From JBBTTS01 sp038064135 (GTDB taxonomy: Bacteria > Patescibacteriota > Saccharimonadia > Saccharimonadales > OMJO01): a stretch of DNA of 10,160 nucleotides. Under the pieces are notes generated by a model, which was not told the DNA's origin, searched no databases, and saw only the letters and a program-made list of their open reading frames with translations. Shown piece by piece: positions 1 to 7,092 of this stretch. The stretch spans positions 1 through 10,160 of the forward strand of contig JBBTTS010000032.1 of the NCBI GenBank assembly GCA_038064135.1, given 5' to 3'. Each line of letters opens with the position of its first letter. Positions within the stretch are counted from its first letter, which is position 1. The translations under genes and the position numbers were made by a program.

Positions 1-388
1 ACTTTATGATAACTCCTCTAGGGATAAAAAATTAGTTGCCGTGGTAGCCGATCCTTTCGATATTGTAGCCCTAGAAAAAACCGGCCAATTTCATGGCACC
101 TACCATGTGCTAGGTGGCTTAATTTCACCGATTGATGGTATTACACCAAACCAACTGCATATCTCAGCCCTAATTTCTCGGATAAAATCGGATAAAGTTA
201 AAGAAGTAGTTTTAGCCACCAACGCTAGTGTTGAAGGCGAATCTACGGCTCTATACTTACAAAAAGAACTTAGCACTTTAGGCGTTAAGATAACACGTTT
301 AGCACGTGGTTTGCCGGTAGGAGTAGACTTAGAATATGCTGATCAAATTACTTTGGGTCGAGCATTGGAAGGCAGGACCTTATTATGA
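1..388 (+). CDS. recR: Recombination protein RecR, 5' truncated by window
   Basis: This is the C-terminal two thirds of RecR, the ring-forming partner of RecO/RecF in RecA loading during gap repair. The frame is open from base 2 to a TGA at 386-388, giving about 128 of the usual ~200 residues; the N-terminal helix-hairpin-helix and most of the zinc finger lie left of the window. The visible TOPRIM region has the family signatures: VVADPFDIVALEKT, then YHVLGGLISPIDGI, then LATNASVEGESTALYL, and the closing LARGLPVGVDLEYAD and TLGRALEGR. The last zinc-finger segment reads LYDNSSRD, where RecR normally has C-x-x-C-x-x-x-x-R-D, so the fourth cysteine appears to be tyrosine. The stop overlaps the next start as ATGA, indicating an operon with translational coupling. 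The identification is very secure. Confidence 0.96.
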   Translation, partial: LYDNSSRDKKLVAVVADPFDIVALEKTGQFHGTYHVLGGLISPIDGITPNQLHISALISRIKSDKVKEVVLATNASVEGESTALYLQKELSTLGVKITRLARGLPVGVDLEYADQITLGRALEGRTLL

Positions 389-1398
389 GTAATATTAGCC
401 CCCGTGATATTAGTGACCTGATTGCTAGTGCTAAAGTCATCGCAATTCTGCAAGCCGATAACCCTGATGGCGACAGTTTAGCGTCAGCATTGGCCCTAGA
501 AGATATTATTGGTAATTGGGGTAAAGAACCTGTTCTGTATTGCGGTATGGATATACCTAAGCATTTGCAGCATTTAAGTGGTTGGGATCGAGTCCAAAAA
601 GAAATGCCAAAAAATTTTGACCTTAGTATAGTGGTCGATTGTAGTTCCAGGAGTTTGTTTGAGATTGCCGATAAACGCGGTGAATTGACCTGGGTTTTTA
701 CAAAGCCAATGCTTATAATCGACCACCACAAAGTTGAAGTAACTCTGCCAGCCAAACATATTTACACACAAGAACAGGCTGTATCAACTGGTGAAATTAT
801 TTATGATCTAGCGAAAGAACTTGATTGGCAACTAAGTGACCACACTAAAAACATGATTACAGTTTCGATTTTGTCGGACAGTTTAGGTCTTATGACAGAC
901 TCTACGTCGCCGCACAGTATTAGGGTGGTGGCAGACTTGGTTGAGTCAGGTGTAAAACTCGCCGAATTAGATGATGCGAGACGTCAAACCATGCGAAAAA
1001 GTGAAGCCCTTACCCATTATAAAGGACAACTTTTGCAAAGAATTGCTTATACTCCGGATTACCGTATCGCACATATAACTATCCCCTGGGAAGAAATTGA
1101 ACAGTTTAGTAGCGACTACAATCCATCGATGTTAGTAATAGACGATATGCGCCTAACAGAAGGTACCCACGTGGCAATAGCCTTTAAAACTTATAAATCT
1201 AGTCGTGTAACTGCGAAAATTCGCTGTAACTATGGATACCCAATAGCTAGAGAATTAAGTGAGCATTTTGGCGGTGGTGGTCATCCATATGCCAGCGGAT
1301 TTAAAATTGATGATGGAACAAGTTTCGAAGATATCAAACAGAACTGTATAAATAAGGCATTGGAGCTTTTAGATGAAGTTAACCATGAAACTATATAA
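385..1398 (+). CDS. DHH/DHHA1 family phosphoesterase (NrnA-like)
   Basis: This 337-residue protein has the two-domain DHH-DHHA1 architecture of nanoRNase/pAp phosphatases, which degrade very short oligonucleotides using Mn2+. Visible motifs are motif I NPDGDSLAS (residues 26-34), motif II VVDCSS with D85, motif III IDHHK with D113-H114-H115, a motif IV-like segment with D165, and the DHHA1 substrate-binding loop GGGGHPYASG (296-305). Motif I normally begins with a metal-ligand histidine (HxxPDxD); here that position is A24 (ADNPDGD), so the metal site may differ from NrnA. The start is the ATG in the ATGA overlap with recR, with an AGGA ribosome-binding sequence 7 nt upstream. The 3' end overlaps cysS. 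The family is certain; the exact substrate (nanoRNA, pAp or cyclic dinucleotide product) is not, so no symbol is given. Confidence 0.9.
   Translation: MSNISPRDISDLIASAKVIAILQADNPDGDSLASALALEDIIGNWGKEPVLYCGMDIPKHLQHLSGWDRVQKEMPKNFDLSIVVDCSSRSLFEIADKRGELTWVFTKPMLIIDHHKVEVTLPAKHIYTQEQAVSTGEIIYDLAKELDWQLSDHTKNMITVSILSDSLGLMTDSTSPHSIRVVADLVESGVKLAELDDARRQTMRKSEALTHYKGQLLQRIAYTPDYRIAHITIPWEEIEQFSSDYNPSMLVIDDMRLTEGTHVAIAFKTYKSSRVTAKIRCNYGYPIARELSEHFGGGGHPYASGFKIDDGTSFEDIKQNCINKALELLDEVNHETI
1361..1365 (+). promoter_or_regulatory. Shine-Dalgarno deciding the cysS start
   Basis: TGGAG lies inside the end of the DHH gene, 7 nt before the ATG at 1373. A second in-frame ATG at 1385 begins closer to the usual CysRS N terminus (MKLYNTLSR) but has no comparable ribosome-binding sequence. 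This favours 1373 while leaving 1385 possible. Confidence 0.5.
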
Positions 1399-2779
1399 CA
1401 CGCTTAGTCGGCAAATTGAAACTGTTAACAAAACGCCCGAATTTAGCATGTATACTTGCGGACCGACAGTCTACAATAAATTACACATCGGCAATTGGGT
1501 AGCTTACATTAGGTGGGACGTCTTAGCGCGCACTTTAAGAGCTAATGGTTTTAAGATTAAGTGGATAATGAACATAACTGATGTCGGTCATTTGGTAAGC
1601 GACGCCGACGAAGGTGAAGATAAGCTAGAAAAGGGCGCCAAACGCGAAGGTAAAACTGCCTGGCAAATTGCCGATATTTATACTAAGGATTTCACTGGCG
1701 GAATTGAGCATTTAAATATAGATATTGATCCTCGTAATTTAGTACGGGCGACCGATCATATTAAGGAACAACTTAACCTGATAAAAGTATTGGAGAAAAA
1801 AGGTTACACCTACGTAATTGATGATGGTGTATATTTTGACACGTCGAAATTTAAAAACTATTCGTTACTTGCCAAGCTTAGTCTTGATAATCAAAAAGCC
1901 GGTGTTCGCGTAGTTGAAAATAAACAAAAGTTAAATCCTAGTGATTTTGCTCTTTGGAAATTTAGCCCAAAAAATAAAACACGCGATATGGAATGGGATA
2001 GTCCTTGGGGTAGGGGTTTTCCTGGCTGGCATCTTGAGTGTAGCGCTATGGCCATGAAATATTTAGGTTCTACTATTGATTTGCACGCTGGCGGCATCGA
2101 TCATATCCCAATTCATCACACTAACGAAATTGCTCAAAGCGAAGCGGCTACCGGTAAGCAGTTTGCACGCATTTGGGTTCATGGCAACTTCTTGACAATA
2201 AATGGTACAAAGATTAGTAAATCACTTGAAAACGATATAACTCTTGATGATCTAAATACAAAGGGCTTTGGTCCGCTTGATTTTAGAATGTTTGTATTAC
2301 AAAGCCACTACCAAACAGAAAGTAATTTTACTTATGAAGCTTTACAGGCTGCCGCCCAAAGATTAAAAATATTCCAAATGGCAGCTGACATGCGCTTTCA
2401 GGCAAACGAAAAATCAACCATCTGGCTTAACAAATCTGGTGTCATTAACGACTCTTTAAATGCCCTGTCCAACAATTTAAATTCGCCACAAGCCCTAAAA
2501 ACCGTACATATGTTTTTTGACCAGGTAATTGATGAAGGAATTAATAAATCAGAGTTGGAATTATATAACGAAATTCTACTTGAACTTGATGATTTATTAG
2601 GGCTAAAGCTAACGATTTCCAAAGAAGTTTCGGCTAATATAAAAGAACTACTAAAACAGAGGCTGTCTGCCAGACAAAGCAAAAACTGGGCCGAAGCCGA
2701 CAAAATAAGAGCTTCGTTAAATGCCCGTGGAATTGGTGTTAGAGATTCCAAAACTGATCAGTTTTGGTACTATTTATGA
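1373..2779 (+). CDS. cysS: Cysteinyl-tRNA synthetase
   Basis: This class I aminoacyl-tRNA synthetase charges tRNA-Cys with cysteine in the cytoplasm. Its 468 residues match the usual length. The Rossmann catalytic domain shows CGPTVYNKLHIGN with the HIGH-type motif at 38-41, and WHLECSAM near 219-226. The zinc ligands expected from the E. coli enzyme are present as C29, C223, H248 and E252 (in HHTNE). The KMSKS loop appears as KISKS at 280-284. The C-terminal anticodon-binding part carries the usual R-x-x-K-x-W-x-x-AD-x-IR pattern and an ending like that of other CysRS proteins. Start 1373 is chosen for its GGAG ribosome-binding site; 1385 is the alternative. It overlaps the DHH gene by 26 bp and converges on the AI-2E gene with a 10-bp overlap of 3' ends. 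Confidence 0.97.
   Translation: MKLTMKLYNTLSRQIETVNKTPEFSMYTCGPTVYNKLHIGNWVAYIRWDVLARTLRANGFKIKWIMNITDVGHLVSDADEGEDKLEKGAKREGKTAWQIADIYTKDFTGGIEHLNIDIDPRNLVRATDHIKEQLNLIKVLEKKGYTYVIDDGVYFDTSKFKNYSLLAKLSLDNQKAGVRVVENKQKLNPSDFALWKFSPKNKTRDMEWDSPWGRGFPGWHLECSAMAMKYLGSTIDLHAGGIDHIPIHHTNEIAQSEAATGKQFARIWVHGNFLTINGTKISKSLENDITLDDLNTKGFGPLDFRMFVLQSHYQTESNFTYEALQAAAQRLKIFQMAADMRFQANEKSTIWLNKSGVINDSLNALSNNLNSPQALKTVHMFFDQVIDEGINKSELELYNEILLELDDLLGLKLTISKEVSANIKELLKQRLSARQSKNWAEADKIRASLNARGIGVRDSKTDQFWYYL
2748..2767. repeat. Perfect 20-bp palindrome at the convergent 3' junction
   Basis: The half-site CCAAAACTGA is followed immediately by its exact reverse complement. It sits inside the last codons of cysS and starts 2 nt after the AI-2E stop codon on the other strand. 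Folded, it gives an 8-bp stem with a GATC loop, with A4 on one arm and T4 on the other. It may serve as a compact bidirectional terminator for two operons that have no intergenic space. No classical U-run follows the stem on either strand, so the terminator role is inference. Confidence 0.6.
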
Positions 2780-3891
2780 AAGGTTTGTACTGTTTTTTTA
2801 AAACGGCTTTCCAAAAAATCTTGAGCTAGAATTCGAACGCAACCAGCCGCCGGTATTGCCAAAACTACACCCAAAAGGCCAGCGAAATTAGCACCAATCA
2901 GTGCCGCAACAAAAACTAACAAAGGTGTTAATTCATTGCTGCGTGCTTGTATGTATGGCTGAAGGGTAGTGTTTTCAAGTTGTTGATATAGTATTAAATA
3001 AATTGCCATAATCACTGCCAACGGAGCTGATACGAACAAGCAAGACAGAATGACTAAAATACCCCCAATAATTGCACCGATCATAGGGATAAGGCTAGTT
3101 ATAAACACGATTCCCGCCAAAGCAACAACGTTCAATGAAACTTCCAGTACGGTAGTAGCTATAACTAACGCCAGAAGTGCACACAGTGAACTAATAAGTG
3201 CAATTAATAACTGGCCGTTTACATACCCAGTGACTATCAAATACATTCGGGTCAATAACTTTTTATGGTGATCACGCTTAGTTTTTGGTAAGTAGTAAAA
3301 ATAACGTTTAATCCAAGAAGGGCCTTCTACCAGTAGCATAAATGTCAAAACCAATATTGTTATTATCGAAATGAATGCGCTACCGACCTTGCCAGCTGTG
3401 GCTACCACGGGTTGTTGAATATCTTCTGTTCTTCTAGCAACCTCATGGCTCAATGATTCGATGTCGTCTTGTAGTTTATAATTTTGAACAAATTTAGCTG
3501 CTGGTGATGATCCAGTTCTTAGATCACTTAGCGCCTTTGGTGAATTTTGTACGAAAACAACAGTTTGTTTAACTAGCGGAGGCACAACATTTAAAATAAG
3601 CACACCAAGTACCGTAAGTACTGTTACATAAGCTATTAATGTTGCAGTGGCTCGTCCTTTTAATTTTAGTTTTCGCACAATCCAATTCACGGCTGGGCTT
3701 AGGCCAACGGCTAAAAATATTGAAATAATAATAAGTTCTAGGGCGTGCGAAATATCAGAAACGAACCTAATTCCTAAAAAACTAAATAACACTATTAGCA
3801 CAATTCTAATTATTGTTCGATTGCTTACAGTTACCTCGCTGAATCCGTTACTCACAAAGGTAAGTATGCTACTTGATTTTGTGTTTTGCAA
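2770..3891 (-). CDS. AI-2E family transporter (putative permease)
   Basis: This 373-residue polytopic membrane protein belongs to the AI-2E/YdiK/PerM family, whose members have been linked to autoinducer-2 export or Na+/H+ antiport; the substrate here cannot be told. Hydrophobic segments lie near residues 27-45, 50-70, 81-103, 168-190, 225-247, 255-305 and 323-358, with the large soluble insert (about 105-165) typical of the family. Family hallmarks include the SLIPMIGAIIGG stretch (266-277) and QQLENTTLQPYI (303-314). The start is uncertain: TTG at 3891 has a consensus TATAAT 7 nt upstream but no ribosome-binding site; an in-frame GTG at 3855 is the alternative. It overlaps the upstream glycosyltransferase by 23 bp and is last in the envelope block. 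Its TAG stop lies inside the cysS 3' end. Confidence 0.9.
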   Translation of the reverse strand: MQNTKSSSILTFVSNGFSEVTVSNRTIIRIVLIVLFSFLGIRFVSDISHALELIIISIFLAVGLSPAVNWIVRKLKLKGRATATLIAYVTVLTVLGVLILNVVPPLVKQTVVFVQNSPKALSDLRTGSSPAAKFVQNYKLQDDIESLSHEVARRTEDIQQPVVATAGKVGSAFISIITILVLTFMLLVEGPSWIKRYFYYLPKTKRDHHKKLLTRMYLIVTGYVNGQLLIALISSLCALLALVIATTVLEVSLNVVALAGIVFITSLIPMIGAIIGGILVILSCLFVSAPLAVIMAIYLILYQQLENTTLQPYIQARSNELTPLLVFVAALIGANFAGLLGVVLAIPAAGCVRILAQDFLESRFKKTVQTFHK

Positions 3892-4984
3892 TTGCCGAAT
3901 TATAAATTTTCAAAACTTTTGGACCATTCTTATCAATGTCAAAGTTCATTAAACGATTTCTTTGTAATTCTTGAATTTCGTTTCTAAGATTTTTATCTGT
4001 AATAAATTGCTTTAATAAATTAGCAAGCTCAATTGTTGAATTTGGGTTTACCAAGACGCGTTTATCGTCAAGTACATAGGCGTACCCTGGATTATTGCCT
4101 CCAATAACAATGCCCGCGCCGGCGTCAATGGCTTCAATAATTACAATACCAAAACTTTCTCCGCCTGTGGCTGGAAAAATCGCGATATCTGCTAAGTTCA
4201 AAAAAGTTGCTTTTTGGTCTTCGTGTATAAAACCTGCGAAGCTGACTAATTTTTCTAGGTTTTTAGACTTAACATATTTTTTCAATTTTTTATCTAGAGG
4301 TCCAGACCCGCCAATCGTTAGGCGGAAATTAATATCGTTATTATTTTTAACTAACAAATTAATAGCTTTTAAAAGCAATAATGCACCTTTTCGATTTACC
4401 AAACGGCCCAAGAATCGTATTTCGGTAATTTTATTTGAACTGTTTTTTGTACCTTTATTATTGATCTTAATACTGTTTGGGACTATTTTTGGGTTTTTAA
4501 CTCCATAAATATCGACTGCATAGTTTGCGGCTGGAGCTGAAACAGCAATCACGTCATCGATTAAATTTATGGTTCGTTTTTGAAACTTGGCTAACATCTT
4601 ATTGCCCGCAGCCGACAGTATACCGCTAGGCAATATGTGAAACGTTGCCACTACAGGGCCATTATAAACTTGTATTAATCTACCTACAAAAAAGGGGCTG
4701 AATGGCATTTGGGCATGAACAACGTCTAAGTCTAGCTGTTGTAGTTTTTTATTTATCGTACGTCTTGATGTAGGCATGGGCACAGCTAATTGGTTTTTAT
4801 TAAAGCGAACTTTGAAGGTTCGAGCCAGACTATGTAAGTTATTAATATTGGAATTTTTGGTTTCTCCGGCTAGAAAGTGTATCTCGTGGCCTTCGGCTTC
4901 CAGCCAATTACCTAAAGTTCTTACATACTGTTGAACACCATCTGGTCTATCGAGCGAATCATCAAGCGCTATACCAATTTTCAT
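3869..4984 (-). CDS. GT4-family glycosyltransferase (PimA/PimB-like)
   Basis: This 371-residue retaining glycosyltransferase has the GT-B fold and is expected at the inner face of the membrane, moving a sugar from a nucleotide-sugar to a lipid or glycan acceptor. It opens with MKIGIALDD and a glycine-poor donor loop (PDGVQQY, 14-20). The C-terminal nucleotide-binding half has FLGRLVNRKG (191-200, with R194 and K199), IGGSGPL (224-230), and the EX7E element in GGESFGIVIIEA with E276 and E284. The fold and GT4 family are clear, but donor and acceptor are not. It is lysine- and asparagine-rich. Its ATG overlaps the TGA of the preceding glycosyltransferase as ATGA, so the two are probably made together, perhaps as successive enzymes of one glycolipid. 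No Shine-Dalgarno sequence is seen; a TACAAT hexamer ends 7 nt upstream. Confidence 0.9.
   Translation of the reverse strand: MKIGIALDDSLDRPDGVQQYVRTLGNWLEAEGHEIHFLAGETKNSNINNLHSLARTFKVRFNKNQLAVPMPTSRRTINKKLQQLDLDVVHAQMPFSPFFVGRLIQVYNGPVVATFHILPSGILSAAGNKMLAKFQKRTINLIDDVIAVSAPAANYAVDIYGVKNPKIVPNSIKINNKGTKNSSNKITEIRFLGRLVNRKGALLLLKAINLLVKNNNDINFRLTIGGSGPLDKKLKKYVKSKNLEKLVSFAGFIHEDQKATFLNLADIAIFPATGGESFGIVIIEAIDAGAGIVIGGNNPGYAYVLDDKRVLVNPNSTIELANLLKQFITDKNLRNEIQELQRNRLMNFDIDKNGPKVLKIYNSAIAKHKIK
3899..3904 (-). promoter_or_regulatory. -10-like TATAAT before the AI-2E TTG start
   Basis: A perfect TATAAT ends 7 nt before the TTG at 3891, inside the end of the upstream glycosyltransferase gene. 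Transcription would begin at or next to the start codon, giving a leaderless mRNA. No -35 box is evident. Confidence 0.4.
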
Positions 4985-6084
4985 TTCAAAGATTGTAGAT
5001 ATAATTTTTCGTAACTATCGACAACTTTTCGATAATCAAACTGTTCAACATATTTCATTGCCCAGGATTGCCATTGCTTACGGATAATCTTATCAGTCAA
5101 AAATAGTTCCAGTCGTCTTGCGAAGTCCTGAGTGTCTTTAGGGTTTACCAATGATAACAAACCGCGTTCTTGCATGACGCTGGTATAACCAGGATTGTCG
5201 CCGGCGACAATCGGCAGCCCATTAGCCATTGCTTCTAATAGTACAATACCAAAACTCTCACCGTAAAGAGCCGGTGAACAAAAAAGAGCACTATATTTTA
5301 GTAGAGACAATTTTTTTTCTTCACTTATTTGGCCTAAAAATTTAACATCTAATATTTCATTTTCAACTACGTAGTTTTCTAATTTTTCGCGATCTGGCCC
5401 ATCTCCGGCTATTATCAATTTAGTTTCAGGTAAACGATTTTTTAACAAACTAAATGCTTCGATTAAATATTTGACACCTTTTCGTTTTTCTAAACGTCCA
5501 ACATATAAAATATCTGTGGTTTTCTTGTTAATTCTGTGGTTTTTATACTTTGTTAAATCAATTCCGTTTGGGATTATATTTATTGGCTGATCTGTGATCG
5601 ACTTAATATAAGTTGCAGCTGCATCAGAAACTGCACTATATGAGTCAATAAATTTTAAAATTGACTTGGTGTACGGAGTAATTACTTTTTCGAATGTTTT
5701 ACTCATGACTGTGTCGGGCAGGCGAGCATGAAAGGTTGCAATATTAACACAAGTACTACGACTTAATATTTGACGACTAACGACCGGTACCCATGGTTCA
5801 TGAAAATGCAATATGTCAAAATTATATTTTATCAGAACGTCGTCAATTACTTCATTACTAGCAGATACCGAAATTTGTGAAGTTGTGTGAAGTGTTTTTA
5901 ATTGAGTGGCTGCACCAATAAAAACAACTCCATCAGGAACGCTTGAAGTATTATTTCGAGGTTGCGGAGTAAGAATAAATACTTCGTGACCCCGCGACTT
6001 TAGTTCTTTGCGCAGATGTAAGACGCATTCTTGTACGCCACCACCCTTTGTTATGTTGTAAGGACAAACTAAGCCAATTGTCAT
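4981..6084 (-). CDS. GT4-family glycosyltransferase, PimA-like
   Basis: This 367-residue protein resembles PimA, the phosphatidylinositol mannosyltransferase of actinobacteria, along its whole length. It has MTIGLVCPYN, the GGGVQE donor loop (14-19), ILHFHEPWVP (91-100), ATFH ending at H119 (the position of the PimA catalytic-site histidine), PNGID (172-176), VGRLEKRKG (195-203, with R197 and K202), AGDGPD, and YGESFGIVLLEA with EX7E residues E276 and E284. By family knowledge the donor is probably a GDP- or UDP-sugar and the acceptor a membrane lipid, but an inositol lipid in this organism is not shown. A 19-nt gap separates it from the hydrolase; that gap holds TGGTATACT, an extended -10 element, 10 nt before the ATG, and no ribosome-binding site. 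Confidence 0.92.
   Translation of the reverse strand: MTIGLVCPYNITKGGGVQECVLHLRKELKSRGHEVFILTPQPRNNTSSVPDGVVFIGAATQLKTLHTTSQISVSASNEVIDDVLIKYNFDILHFHEPWVPVVSRQILSRSTCVNIATFHARLPDTVMSKTFEKVITPYTKSILKFIDSYSAVSDAAATYIKSITDQPINIIPNGIDLTKYKNHRINKKTTDILYVGRLEKRKGVKYLIEAFSLLKNRLPETKLIIAGDGPDREKLENYVVENEILDVKFLGQISEEKKLSLLKYSALFCSPALYGESFGIVLLEAMANGLPIVAGDNPGYTSVMQERGLLSLVNPKDTQDFARRLELFLTDKIIRKQWQSWAMKYVEQFDYRKVVDSYEKLYLQSLK
4992..4997 (-). promoter_or_regulatory. -10-like TACAAT before the second glycosyltransferase
   Basis: TACAAT ends 7 nt before the ATG at 4984, where a Shine-Dalgarno sequence would be expected but is absent. This suggests an internal leaderless promoter, though coupling through the ATGA overlap would also explain translation. 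No -35 box is seen. Confidence 0.35.
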
Positions 6085-6094
6085 AATATGATCA

Positions 6095-6103
6095 AGTATA
6101 CCA
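6095..6103 (-). promoter_or_regulatory. Extended -10 (TGGTATACT) before the PimA-like gene
   Basis: TG-G-TATACT is a good extended -10 element ending 10 nt before the ATG at 6084, immediately after the hydrolase stop codon. Extended -10 promoters can work without a -35 box. The transcript would have a leader of only a few bases or none. Confidence 0.45.
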
Positions 6104-7018
6104 CTAGTAATCTTTCAGTATTTTTCGCAGCTTGGGGGGTATAAACGGAGCAGCATCGACCGAATTGGCTATTACTGTAGGAGCATGCGATGGGAATCGT
6201 GTGTGAATGATGTTGACATTTTCGTAAATTATAGAAAGGTGTTGTTTTACTACGTGATTATCAAAATACCTGTCGTTATCTACAGTTACATGATGCACAG
6301 CAATCTTTACTCGCAAATTACATAGATCGGTTGTAAACATAGACACTGCGGTGTCCATGTATGTGCGGATATCATTAATTTTCCATAATATTATTTCAAA
6401 TTTGATACGGGCATTTCTTTCAGCTTTATCGGCATTTTTTAGTTTGCTATGTCGGCCCTCGACTAGCTTATAGGCCAAAGTAATTATTGGTGCTTGTAAG
6501 ATAAAAGTCTTAGCAAACCAAGCCGGTAGTGCGTTAGAAAATAAACTAGAACCATATCTAAAAAAGTAAAAGTGTCTTTTCTTGAGTTTAAAATCTTCTT
6601 TATGAACCATGCCAACCAAGCTCACTAACAAGTCGGTTTTTCTGACTATATCCGGGTATTTTTGTAACATCTTGGTAACCACCAAAAACCCGAACGACAA
6701 CCCAACGATAGTTACGCGCCGGTTTTTGTAGCGGAGTTTTATAAAAGCTGCCAGATAATCTGCCAGATTATCTAACGATGGCTTATTACCAATCTTGTAC
6801 ATTGCTTCCATGCCGCCAAAACCAGGCAAATCTGGTACGGTAACATTTCCAAATTCGGCCAGTGATTCAGCAACTCCATTAATGCGTTCTAAACTCGAAT
6901 GATGCCCGTAAACTAAAAGAATTTCACGCTTGGCATTAGAGTTTTTTACGGGAATACGAAGCATTCGACCACGAAGGCCGTTCATTAAAATAGGCACAAT
7001 AAAATCTTGTGTATTCAT
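6104..7018 (-). CDS. Alpha/beta hydrolase
   Basis: This 304-residue alpha/beta-hydrolase-fold protein has no signal peptide, so it is probably cytoplasmic. The core reads ILLVYGHHSS (33-42, the oxyanion-hole strand and loop), VTVPDLPGFGG (59-69), and the nucleophile elbow GLSFG with S108. A plausible acid is D247 or D249 (VTVDNDRYFD), and the histidine is H278 in FPSHAPT, completing a catalytic triad. The lysine-rich, aromatic middle part (about 140-215) is the usual cap region. The substrate is unknown: esterase, lipase-like and other hydrolase activities all fit. It lies between a VanY-like peptidase and two glycosyltransferases, so a role in envelope lipid or glycan metabolism is possible. 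The start is preceded by TATACT 9 nt upstream and no ribosome-binding site. Confidence 0.87.
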   Translation of the reverse strand: MNTQDFIVPILMNGLRGRMLRIPVKNSNAKREILLVYGHHSSLERINGVAESLAEFGNVTVPDLPGFGGMEAMYKIGNKPSLDNLADYLAAFIKLRYKNRRVTIVGLSFGFLVVTKMLQKYPDIVRKTDLLVSLVGMVHKEDFKLKKRHFYFFRYGSSLFSNALPAWFAKTFILQAPIITLAYKLVEGRHSKLKNADKAERNARIKFEIILWKINDIRTYMDTAVSMFTTDLCNLRVKIAVHHVTVDNDRYFDNHVVKQHLSIIYENVNIIHTRFPSHAPTVIANSVDAAPFIPPKLRKILKDY

Positions 7019-7027
7019 TTTGTAGTA

Positions 7028-7033
7028 AGTATA
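7028..7033 (-). promoter_or_regulatory. -10-like TATACT before the hydrolase gene
   Basis: TATACT ends 9 nt before the ATG at 7018 in the 74-bp gap after the VanY-like gene. There is no Shine-Dalgarno sequence, so a leaderless or nearly leaderless transcript is suggested. Confidence 0.4.
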
Positions 7034-7039
7034 GTACGT

Positions 7040-7054
7040 AACTTTTTGAAAGTT
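7040..7054. repeat. Small dyad upstream of the hydrolase gene
   Basis: AACTTT-TTG-AAAGTT is a perfect 6-bp inverted repeat with a 3-nt centre. It lies 6 nt upstream of the TATACT hexamer of the hydrolase gene, a position where an operator could sit. At this length it may also be chance in AT-rich DNA. Confidence 0.25.
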
Positions 7055-7092
7055 AGTTGCATTTTACTCTAAATTAGGGCCAAATACTATAG

